Source: Mycobacterium sp. AZCC_0083 (GTDB taxonomy: Bacteria > Actinomycetota > Actinomycetes > Mycobacteriales > Mycobacteriaceae). From it: a stretch of 64,000 bases of DNA. Positions 9,003 to 16,182 of the stretch are shown one piece after another. The notes under the pieces were generated by a model. It did not search any database. It had not been told where the DNA came from and was given only the letters and a program-made list of their open reading frames with translations. The stretch spans positions 186,001 through 250,000 of the forward strand of contig NZ_JACHGP010000010.1 of the NCBI RefSeq assembly GCF_014202335.1, read 5' to 3'. Numbering within the stretch: position 1 is the first letter of the stretch; each line of letters starts with the position of its first letter. Made by a program: the position numbers and the translations under genes.

Positions 9003-9941
9003 GTGCGGACACTGGTCACGGGAGCAGCCGGATTCATCGGATCGACGCTGGTAGACCGCCTGCTGGCGGATGGCCACAGCGTCATCGGCGTGGACGACCT
9101 CAGTTCGGGGAACAGCGTCAACATCGTCGGCGCCGAGAGGCACGGCACTTACGAGTTCGCCAAGGCCGACATCGTCGACGCCGATCTGGTCGGTTTGGTC
9201 GCCGAGACCAGGCCCGAGGTGATCTTCCACCTCGCCGCGCAGATCTCGGTCAGCCGCTCGGTGGACGACGCCCAGTTCGATTCGAGCGTCAACGTCGTCG
9301 GCACCGTCCGACTCGCCGAGGCCGCGCGCAAGGCTGGGGTGCGCAAGATCGTCCACACCTCCTCGGGTGGGTCGGTGTACGGCACGCCGCCGGTCTACCC
9401 GACCAATGAGGAGACGCCCATCAACCCGGCCTCGCCGTACGCCGCGAGCAAGGTCTGCGGTGAGGTGTACCTCAACATGTTCCGCAATCTGTATGACCTG
9501 GACTGCTCGCACATCGCGCCTGCCAACGTGTACGGGCCCCGCCAGGACCCCCACGGCGAGGCGGGCGTGGTCGCGATCTTCTCCAAGGCGTTGTTGGCGG
9601 GAAAGCCGACGAAGATCTTCGGCGACGGCACCGACACCCGCGACTACGTGTTCGTCGACGACGTGGTCGACGCGTTCGTGCGGGCCTCTGGCGAGACCGG
9701 GGGAGGGCAGCGCTTCAACGTCGGCACCGGGGTGGAAACGTCCACGCGCCAACTACATTCGGCGATCGCCGCGGCGGCGGGGGCGCCCGATGAGCCCGAG
9801 ATGCACCCGCCCCGGCTCGGTGATCTGAGGCGGTCGTGCCTGGACAGCGGTCGGGCCAATGCCGTCCTCGGCTGGACGCCGAAGGTCGTGCTCGACGACG
9901 GTGTGGCGCGGACCGTGGACTTCTTCCGCGCTGCCGACTGA
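9003..9941 (+). CDS. galE1: UDP-glucose 4-epimerase family protein
   Basis: Extended short-chain dehydrogenase of 312 residues. The NAD-binding GAAGFIGSTLVDRLLADG is at the N-terminus, HLAAQISVSRSV carries the conserved Ala-rich segment, and the catalytic Ser/Tyr/Lys are in HTSSGGSVYG and SPYAASK. The family makes UDP-galactose, the precursor of mycobacterial galactan, or acts on related UDP-sugars. The name follows the ortholog Rv3634c, also divergent from the Rv3635-type gene. The GTG at 9003 starts exactly at the Rossmann motif, and only 15 bases separate it from the ATG at 8987 of the divergent gene. With no nearby Shine-Dalgarno, a leaderless transcript is possible. Confidence 0.9.
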   Translation: MRTLVTGAAGFIGSTLVDRLLADGHSVIGVDDLSSGNSVNIVGAERHGTYEFAKADIVDADLVGLVAETRPEVIFHLAAQISVSRSVDDAQFDSSVNVVGTVRLAEAARKAGVRKIVHTSSGGSVYGTPPVYPTNEETPINPASPYAASKVCGEVYLNMFRNLYDLDCSHIAPANVYGPRQDPHGEAGVVAIFSKALLAGKPTKIFGDGTDTRDYVFVDDVVDAFVRASGETGGGQRFNVGTGVETSTRQLHSAIAAAAGAPDEPEMHPPRLGDLRRSCLDSGRANAVLGWTPKVVLDDGVARTVDFFRAAD

Positions 9942-9962
9942 TCCCTCGCCGAGACTGCTGGG

Positions 9963-9992
9963 AGATCGCAAGATCTTCGCAAATTGCGATCT
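9963..9992. promoter_or_regulatory. Inverted repeat upstream of amidohydrolase/TetR genes
   Basis: A perfect inverted repeat, AGATCGCAA (9963-9971) and TTGCGATCT (9984-9992), with a 12-base spacer that itself contains GATC and GCAA. It lies 21 bases after the galE1 stop and about 90 bases before the amidohydrolase start, in a stretch unusually rich in A and T for this genome. It could be an operator for the TetR protein encoded at 11867 or part of a galE1 terminator. No T-tract follows, so I favour an operator. Confidence 0.4.
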
Positions 9993-10083
9993 GTGCGCAG
10001 TTTCGACGTATGGTCGTAAGAAAAGATTGTGAGTACTCGCATTTTATTGTACGGTGGCGACAACCCGACGATTGGTAGACGCC

Positions 10084-11865
10084 ATGACCTACGACGTGAT
10101 CATCCGCAACGGACTCTGGTTCGACGGGACCGGTAGCGCCCCGCGGATCCGCACCCTCGGCATCCGGGACGGCATCGTCGACACGGTGTCCGTCGGCCCC
10201 CTGGACGAGACGGGTTGCCCCGACGTGATCGACGCGTCCGGGAAGTGGATCGTCCCCGGCTTCGTCGACGTGCACACGCACTACGACGCCGAGGTACTGC
10301 TCGATCCGGGTCTGCGGGAATCGGTGCGGCACGGCGTCACCACCGTGCTGCTCGGCAACTGCTCGCTCTCGGCGGTGTACGCCAGCACCGAGGACACCGC
10401 CGACCTGTTCAGCAGGGTCGAGGCGGTGCCGCGCAAGTTCGTCCTCGGGGCGCTCGACGCCAAGAAGACCTGGACCACGCCCGCGGAGTACGTCGCGGCG
10501 CTCGACGACCTGCCGCTGGGCCCGAACGTCAGCTCGATGCTCGGGCACTCGGACCTGCGTACCGCCGTCCTCGGCCTCGACCGCGCAACGACCGATGGCG
10601 TGAACCCGACCGACGCCGAGCTCGACCAGATGGCCACGATGCTCGAAAAGGCACTCGACGCAGGGCTTCTCGGGATGTCCGGGATGGATGCGGCGATCGA
10701 CAAGCTCGACGGCGACCGCTTCCGCTCACGCGCACTGCCGTCGACCTTCGCGACCTGGCGGGAACGGCGCAAGCTGATCGCCGTGCTGCGCAAGCACCGC
10801 AGGATCCTGCAAAGTGCCCCCGACGTGAAGAACCCGATGTCGGCACTGAACTTCTTTCTCTCCAGTAGCCGCATGTTCGGACGCCGCCCCGGTGTCCGGA
10901 TGAGCCTGCTGGTGTCGGCCGACGCCAAGTCGGCGCCCGCCGCGGTTCACGTGTTCGGCCCTGGTGTCCGGCTGATCAACAAGCTGTTCGGATCGTTGGT
11001 GCGCTTCCAGCATCTGCCGGTTCCGTTCGAGTTGTACTCCGACGGAATCGATTTGCCCGTCTTCGAGGAGTTCGGCGCAGGGACCGCCGCGCTGCATCTG
11101 CGCGATCAATTGGAGCGCAACGAACTGCTCGCCGACAAGGAGTACCGCCGCCGGTTCCGGCGCTCGTTCGACCGCAAGAAGCTCGGTCCATCGCTGTGGC
11201 ACCGCGACTTTCACGATGCGGTCATCGTCGAATGCCCGGACGAGACGTTGATCGGCAAGAGCTTCGGCCAGATCGCGGTCGAGCGCGGGCTGCACCCGCT
11301 CGACACCTTCCTGGACGTGCTCGTCGACAACGGGGAGCGCAACGTCCGCTGGACCACCATCGTCGCGAATCACCGGTCCAAGCACCTCGACAAGCTGGCC
11401 GCCGAACCGTCCATCCACATGGGCTTCTCGGATGCCGGTGCGCACCTTCGCAACATGGCCTTCTACAACTTCTCGCTGCGTCTGCTCAAGCGAGTGCGTG
11501 ACGCCGACCGCGCCGGGCATCCGTTCCTCACCACCCAGCGGGCGATTCATCGCCTCACCGCCGAGGTCGCCGAGTGGTTCGGCCTCGACGCGGGCACCTT
11601 GCGTCAAGGTGACCGCGCCGACTTCGTCGTGATCAACCCGGAAGGCCTCGACGCGTCGGTCGACGGTTACCACGAGGAGAAGGTCCCGTTCTATGGCGGC
11701 CTGAGCCGGATGGTCAACCGCAACGACGCCGCAGTGGTCGCGACGGGCGTCGGCGGGACCGTCGTGTACCGCAACGGCGAGTTCCGCGAGGGTTACGGGA
11801 CGACCGTGAAGTCGGGTCACTTCCTTCGGGCCGATACCCGTCTCACCCCGAAGGTCCGTGTCTGA
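10084..11865 (+). CDS. N-acyl-D-amino-acid deacylase-like amidohydrolase
   Basis: 593 residues of the amidohydrolase superfamily, D-aminoacylase branch. The N-terminus MTYDVIIRNGLWFDGTG and the metal motif GFVDVHTHYDAE are typical; GNCSLS corresponds to the conserved cysteine ligand region, HSDLR to a later motif, and FSDAGAHLRN to the catalytic Asp region. Such enzymes hydrolyse N-acylated D-amino acids or related cyclic amides in the cytosol; the substrate is not decided by sequence. The start ATG 10084 fits the family N-terminus; an in-frame upstream TTG would add ten unrelated residues. The TetR gene begins one base after its stop, so the two form an operon. Confidence 0.85.
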   Translation: MTYDVIIRNGLWFDGTGSAPRIRTLGIRDGIVDTVSVGPLDETGCPDVIDASGKWIVPGFVDVHTHYDAEVLLDPGLRESVRHGVTTVLLGNCSLSAVYASTEDTADLFSRVEAVPRKFVLGALDAKKTWTTPAEYVAALDDLPLGPNVSSMLGHSDLRTAVLGLDRATTDGVNPTDAELDQMATMLEKALDAGLLGMSGMDAAIDKLDGDRFRSRALPSTFATWRERRKLIAVLRKHRRILQSAPDVKNPMSALNFFLSSSRMFGRRPGVRMSLLVSADAKSAPAAVHVFGPGVRLINKLFGSLVRFQHLPVPFELYSDGIDLPVFEEFGAGTAALHLRDQLERNELLADKEYRRRFRRSFDRKKLGPSLWHRDFHDAVIVECPDETLIGKSFGQIAVERGLHPLDTFLDVLVDNGERNVRWTTIVANHRSKHLDKLAAEPSIHMGFSDAGAHLRNMAFYNFSLRLLKRVRDADRAGHPFLTTQRAIHRLTAEVAEWFGLDAGTLRQGDRADFVVINPEGLDASVDGYHEEKVPFYGGLSRMVNRNDAAVVATGVGGTVVYRNGEFREGYGTTVKSGHFLRADTRLTPKVRV

Positions 11866-11866
11866 C

Positions 11867-12463
11867 ATGGCAAGAACCCAGCAGCAGCGCCGCGAGGAGA
11901 CGGTGGCGCGCCTTCTCGACGCATGCATCGACACGATCGTCGAGGTCGGGTATGCGCGGGCGTCGGCTGCGGTGATCGCCAAGCGCGCCCAGGTGTCCGA
12001 CGGCGCGCTGTTCCGACACTTCGCCACCATGGGCGACTTCATGGCGGCCACCGCGCTCGAAGTCATGCGACGTCAGCTGGAGCTGTTCACCAAGCGGGTC
12101 GCCGAGATACCGCCCGACAAACCAGCATTCGAAGCCGCACTTGGCATTCTGCGCGACGTCACGGGCAACGACACCAACACCGTGATGTACGAACTCCTGA
12201 TTGCCGCACGTACCGACGAGAAGCTGAAGGTCACCCTGCAGGCCGTTTTGGTGGAGTACGCGGCGAACATCCACGACGTCGCCCGCGCGTTGCCAGGGAC
12301 GGACCGGTACCCGCCGGAGACGTTCGGCGCGTTGGTGGCAACGCTGACGAACGTCTTCGACGGCGCGGAGATCGTCCGAGCGGTGTTGCCGCTGCCCGAG
12401 ATCGAAGATGCCAGGATTGCGCTGCTGACCGAACTGCTCACCGACCGATCCGGGAGAAGCTGA
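11867..12463 (+). CDS. TetR family transcriptional regulator
   Basis: 198 residues. The N-terminal helix-turn-helix is clear: RREETVARLLDACIDTIVEV, then YARASAAVIAKRAQVSDGALFRHF, the standard TetR recognition helix. The C-terminal part is all-helical and divergent, as expected for ligand-binding and dimerisation. ATG 11867 sits one base after the amidohydrolase stop; an alternative GTG at 11858 overlapping that gene would add three residues. It probably controls the amidohydrolase operon, and the inverted repeat at 9963-9992 is a candidate operator. Confidence 0.9.
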   Translation: MARTQQQRREETVARLLDACIDTIVEVGYARASAAVIAKRAQVSDGALFRHFATMGDFMAATALEVMRRQLELFTKRVAEIPPDKPAFEAALGILRDVTGNDTNTVMYELLIAARTDEKLKVTLQAVLVEYAANIHDVARALPGTDRYPPETFGALVATLTNVFDGAEIVRAVLPLPEIEDARIALLTELLTDRSGRS

Positions 12464-12476
12464 CGGCAATCCGGAG

Positions 12477-12818
12477 CTAACGCTCCTCGGGGGCCCGTGC
12501 ACCTTCCAGTGCGACCGCGCGGGCCAGTTGGGCGTAGCGCAGTTCCAGATCCTTGAACCGCATGTAGGCGCTGAGCGTGGTGAACAGGAACGCGATCACC
12601 AGTGAGTACTCGATGAGGTCGGCGCCGCGGTCGACGCCGAGCCAGTTCGCGACCACGGTGGTGTCGTCGGGCCGGATCACCGCGTAGATCGCCCCGATCA
12701 CGAACAGCACGTAGCCGAGCTTCACCCACGCCCTGGACTTCGCGCTGCGCCGGGACCGCAGCAAGTACACCAGCAGCACCACGATCGCCGCGATCAGCAG
12801 AACCTGAATCCAGTTCAT
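12477..12818 (-). CDS. DUF2304 small membrane protein (Rv3632 type)
   Basis: 113 residues: an N-terminal membrane helix (WIQVLLIAAIVVLLVYLLRS), a second helix (LGYVLFVIGAIYAVI), a third (LIEYSLVIAFLFTTLSAYM), and a charged cytosolic tail (FKDLELRYAQLARAVAL). The arrangement matches DUF2304 proteins, usually encoded next to polyprenyl-phosphate glycosyltransferases and thought to anchor or activate them. The M. tuberculosis counterpart Rv3632 neighbours Rv3631 (PpgS). Its ATG overlaps the TGA of the upstream glycosyltransferase gene (ATGA, 12815-12818), so the two are translationally coupled. It is the last gene of the leftward operon. Confidence 0.85.
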   Translation of the reverse strand: MNWIQVLLIAAIVVLLVYLLRSRRSAKSRAWVKLGYVLFVIGAIYAVIRPDDTTVVANWLGVDRGADLIEYSLVIAFLFTTLSAYMRFKDLELRYAQLARAVALEGARAPEER

Positions 12819-13513
12819 CGGCGCATCCTTCCGCGCAGCAGGCCGTCGAAGATGATGTTGACGCCGTTGACCAGAGGTTGCCCCTTGGACATCGAGTAGT
12901 CGGTGTAGAGGATCTCGACGGGTTCTTCGGCCACCCGCCAATGGTTCTCGACGATCAGGGCGATGAACTCGCTGGCGTGCGCCATCCCGTTCATCGTGAG
13001 GTTCAGCCCGTCGGCGACGGTCCTGTTGAACACCCGCAGCCCGTTGTGCGCATCGGTCAGGCCGAGCTTGCGGCTGGCCGGGCTGAGCTTGGCGACGATC
13101 GGCAGCAGCAGCCGCTTCAACTTCGGCATCCGCTCGGGCGCGCGGTCGCCGAAGCGGGTGCCGATCACGATGTCGAGGTCTTCGGCGGTGAGCCGGTCGA
13201 TCATCCTGACGACGTCCTTGACCCGGTGCTGGCCGTCGGCGTCGAACGTCGCGAACACATTGGCGCCGGGCCTGCTGCGGGCATACTCGACGCCGGTCTG
13301 AATGGCCGCGCCCTGTCCGAGGTTGACCGGGTGGCGCACCACGTGGGCGCCTGCGCGATGGGCACGGTCACTGGTGTCGTCCCGGCTGCCGTCGTCGACG
13401 CACACGACGTTGCCGAAGACGGAGCGAACGTCGGCGATGACGTCGCCGATGACGCTCGCCTCGTTGAAGGCGGGGATGACGATCCACACGTCGTGGTAGC
13501 GAGTGTCAGGCAT
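12815..13513 (-). CDS. GT2 glycosyltransferase, polyprenyl-phosphate sugar synthase-like (PpgS/Rv3631 type)
   Basis: 232 residues with a GT-A fold of the dolichyl-phosphate mannose synthase family: VWIVIPAFNEASVIGDVI at the N-terminus, VVCVDDGSRDDTSD with the nucleotide-binding acidic residues, FATFDADGQH as the DXD-type metal site, and IGTRFGD. There is no C-terminal membrane domain, so the DUF2304 partner probably holds it at the membrane. M. tuberculosis Rv3631 makes polyprenyl-phosphate-GalNAc for the galactosamine substituent of arabinogalactan; the donor sugar here is inferred only. ATG 13513 is chosen; an in-frame TTG at 13528 would add five residues. It starts 24 bases after the flippase gene. 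Confidence 0.85.
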   Translation of the reverse strand: MPDTRYHDVWIVIPAFNEASVIGDVIADVRSVFGNVVCVDDGSRDDTSDRAHRAGAHVVRHPVNLGQGAAIQTGVEYARSRPGANVFATFDADGQHRVKDVVRMIDRLTAEDLDIVIGTRFGDRAPERMPKLKRLLLPIVAKLSPASRKLGLTDAHNGLRVFNRTVADGLNLTMNGMAHASEFIALIVENHWRVAEEPVEILYTDYSMSKGQPLVNGVNIIFDGLLRGRMRR

Positions 13514-13537
13514 GGTGATGGCGACCAAACTACACGC

Positions 13538-14851
13538 TCATGGTGCGGGAATCCTGCTCAGAGCGCCGAGGTGCACGACGATTCCCACCAGCGGTCCGCA
13601 CATCAGCGCCACGACGGTGCGCGTCTCCAGCGCCACCGGCAGCAGCAGTAGAAGGGCCGACACCAGCGTTGCCCCGATCCAGCCCGCGGCGTACGCGCGG
13701 TGCAGCGCCGCCGCGACCGTCGCGGCGCCGGTGAGCGTGAGCAGGGCGATCGCGATGGCCGCCGCGGTGAACCAGGCAAGCAGGGCACCGCCGGCCTCGT
13801 ACTCGGGTCCGAACGCGAACCGCAGCAGCCACGGCCCGGCCAGCCCCGCGATGAGGACCGCCACCACGCCGAGCCCCACCACCACCAGCGCGGGCATCAC
13901 CAGGGCCCGCAGCCGCGCCGCGCGCTGGTCGACGAAGTGGGCGATCAGGTTGCCCTGCATCGCGGTCAGTGGCACCAGCAGCGGTGCGCGGGTCAGCGTC
14001 ACCGCGAGGATCACGACGCCGCCTGCCGCGCCGAGGTCCTGCGACGTCGCCTTCAGCAGCACCGGGAAACCCATGATGAGGACGGCGCTGGCCCCCGCCG
14101 CCGCGATCGAGTGCGACGCGCCCCGCAGGAACGTCGCGGTGGTGCCTGGGGTGAGCAGTCGCGCGGCCGCACGCGTGGCAGGCGACGCCAACAGCAGCGC
14201 CAGCCAGGCGATCGACCCCGCCACGGTGGCCCACAAATAGCCCACCAAACCCCAGCCGATCAGGAAGGTGGCCGTCGCCACCGCCACCCGCATCGTCGCG
14301 TCGCCGACGATGAGTGCCCCGTACTCGCCCCAGCGGTCTACCCCGGCCAGCACGCCAAGCAGCGTCGCGTGCAGGCAGAACCCGGCGATCCCTGCGCTCA
14401 GGAGGGCGACGCTGAGCAGCCGCGACTCGACGAAGACGTGGCTCGACCACAAGGGCGAGGTGCCGACGACGACCGCCGCGGAGACCACCCCGACCAGAAC
14501 GGCCACCCGAATCGGGTGGATCCGGGGGGCTTTGTCCGATGTCGCCGCCGGAGCGGCTCCGGCGTCCGATGTCGCCGCCGGAGCGGCTCCGTCAACCACG
14601 GGAACCTGCTGTGTCTGTCGCACTTCGCGGGTGGACTCCTGAAGCAGGCCGTTCGCTGCGCCTGCGAGAAGTCCGAACGCGCCCCAGAACACGGCGAACA
14701 CCGAGAAGCCGGCAGGCTCGAGGTCACGCGCAGCGAGGTAGAGCACGGCATAGCCGAAGAGCGCACTGACCACCGTCGCCGCCCCGACCCTGGCGAAGCT
14801 GCCCCTGGTCACCGGTCCCTGTGAGGGGACGGTCGACGCGCCGTCGGTCAC
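13538..14851 (-). CDS. Polysaccharide-flippase-like membrane protein (Rv3630 type)
   Basis: About 437 residues with some 12 hydrophobic helices (for example VGAATVVSALFGYAVLYLAA at the start and IALLTLTGAATVAAAL later), resembling the polysaccharide exporter/MOP flippase family and M. tuberculosis Rv3630. It would move a lipid-linked sugar across the membrane, which suits the adjacent glycosyltransferase. A 10-residue direct repeat (GAAPAATSD unit, DNA 14535-14591) lies in the loop after the second helix. GTG 14851 overlaps the TGA of the upstream peptidase gene (14848-14851), which supports this start; an upstream ATG at 14890 would overlap by 43 bases. Function is inferred from topology and neighbours. 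Confidence 0.8.
   Translation of the reverse strand: MTDGASTVPSQGPVTRGSFARVGAATVVSALFGYAVLYLAARDLEPAGFSVFAVFWGAFGLLAGAANGLLQESTREVRQTQQVPVVDGAAPAATSDAGAAPAATSDKAPRIHPIRVAVLVGVVSAAVVVGTSPLWSSHVFVESRLLSVALLSAGIAGFCLHATLLGVLAGVDRWGEYGALIVGDATMRVAVATATFLIGWGLVGYLWATVAGSIAWLALLLASPATRAAARLLTPGTTATFLRGASHSIAAAGASAVLIMGFPVLLKATSQDLGAAGGVVILAVTLTRAPLLVPLTAMQGNLIAHFVDQRAARLRALVMPALVVVGLGVVAVLIAGLAGPWLLRFAFGPEYEAGGALLAWFTAAAIAIALLTLTGAATVAAALHRAYAAGWIGATLVSALLLLLPVALETRTVVALMCGPLVGIVVHLGALSRIPAP
14535..14591. repeat. 30-bp in-frame tandem duplication inside flippase gene
   Basis: Two near-perfect copies of a 30-base unit start at 14535 and 14565 (TCCGATGTCGCCGCCGGAGC...). Because the unit is a multiple of three it adds ten residues (Ala/Pro/Thr/Ser/Asp) to a presumed loop without breaking the frame. 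It probably arose by replication slippage and may vary between strains. Confidence 0.85.
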
Positions 14852-16182
14852 AGGTCGGGGACGTCCTTCGAATACAGCCAGGCCTGCCACAACGGCCGCA
14901 GTGACTCGTCCGAATAGTTGGCGGCCAGTCCGGTGAAGTCATCGGTGACGGCGGTGCCGTGGCGATGCCGGGTGGTCCAGTCGCGGAGCAGGTCGAAGAA
15001 GCCGTCGTCGCCGATGGTCCGGCGCAGCACGTGCAACGTCAGCGCACCCCGCTTGTAGACCCGATCGTCGAACATGTCGCGCGGACCGGGGTCGGACAGC
15101 AGCAGGTCTTGCCGCGAGCTGGCGAGCTTGCCGTGGTAGTACCTGGCCCAGTCATCGGCGCTGCGGCCACCCGAGTCCTCCGACCACAGCCATTCGGCGT
15201 AACAGGCGAAACCCTCGTGCAGCCAGATGTCGCGCCAGCGTCGCGCGGTCACCGAGTTGCCGAACCACTGGTGAGCGAGCTCGTGGGCGATCAGGCGCTC
15301 GGCAGTGCGCTCCCCGTCGCAGTGGTTGGCACCGAAGATCGAGATGCCTTGCGCCTCAAGGGGAATCTCCAAATCGTCGTCGGTCACGACGACGGTGTAG
15401 CCGGTCGAGAGCGGGTACGGTCCGAACAGCTTGACGAAGAGCTTCATCATCTGCGGTTGACGGCCGAAGTCGTACTCGAAGTCATGCTTCAACCGGTGCG
15501 GCAGAACGGCGTTCATCGGCACCGGTGTCTTCGTCAATCGGTGCGTCTCGTAGTCGCCGATCTGCAGGGTGATCAGATACGTCGACGTGGGTTCGGCCTG
15601 CTCGTAGGTCCAGGCGGTCATCGCCGCGCGCGTCCGCTTCGACACCAGCTCACCGTTGGCCACCGCGCGGTACGGGTTCTCGGTGCTGATCACGATCCGG
15701 TAGCTGGCCTTGCTGCTCGGGTGGTCGTCGCAGGGAAACCACGACGCCGCGCCGTTCGGTTGCCCGGCCACCAGCGCACCGTTGGTCAGCTCCTCGAAAC
15801 CGACTTCGCCCCAAACGGTTCGGAGCGGCCGGGGCGTGCCTGCATAGCGCACGATGATCGACATCGCCGCTCCCGCAGGAAGTGCCGTCGACAACGTGAC
15901 GCTCAGCTTGCCGTGTGAATGGTTGAACGACTGGGGCCTGTGCCCGTTGACCGAGACCTTGGACACCGTCAGGGCATCGGACAGGTCCAGGGTGAACGTC
16001 TTCAACGACGCCAGGGTGGCCGCGGTGATGGTGGCGGTGCCGGACAGCCGGTTGATGTTCACCTTGTACTCGAGGTCGAGTTCGTAGCGGGACACCCGGT
16101 AGCCGAAGTTGCCGTTGGCGGGAATGTAGGGGTCGATGACGGGAGGTGTTCGGTTGGTGGCCTTTTTGTGCGATCGCGTCAC
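14848..16182 (-). CDS. Compact M1 family zinc aminopeptidase
   Basis: 444 residues, about half of a PepN-type M1 peptidase: an N-terminal beta domain (from YRVSRYELDLEYKVN) and the thermolysin-like catalytic domain, without the long C-terminal helical domain. The zinc site is intact: HELAH at 300-304 and Glu323 in LHEGFACY. The exopeptidase motif that is GAMEN in classical enzymes is degenerate: after VVVTDDDLEIP the sequence reads LEAQG, keeping only the Glu. No signal peptide is seen, so it should be cytosolic. Its GTG start at 16182 overlaps the TGA of the NRPS gene (GTGA), so translation is coupled. What it cleaves is unknown; trimming a product of the NRPS-like protein is one possibility. 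Confidence 0.88.
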   Translation of the reverse strand: MTRSHKKATNRTPPVIDPYIPANGNFGYRVSRYELDLEYKVNINRLSGTATITAATLASLKTFTLDLSDALTVSKVSVNGHRPQSFNHSHGKLSVTLSTALPAGAAMSIIVRYAGTPRPLRTVWGEVGFEELTNGALVAGQPNGAASWFPCDDHPSSKASYRIVISTENPYRAVANGELVSKRTRAAMTAWTYEQAEPTSTYLITLQIGDYETHRLTKTPVPMNAVLPHRLKHDFEYDFGRQPQMMKLFVKLFGPYPLSTGYTVVVTDDDLEIPLEAQGISIFGANHCDGERTAERLIAHELAHQWFGNSVTARRWRDIWLHEGFACYAEWLWSEDSGGRSADDWARYYHGKLASSRQDLLLSDPGPRDMFDDRVYKRGALTLHVLRRTIGDDGFFDLLRDWTTRHRHGTAVTDDFTGLAANYSDESLRPLWQAWLYSKDVPDL

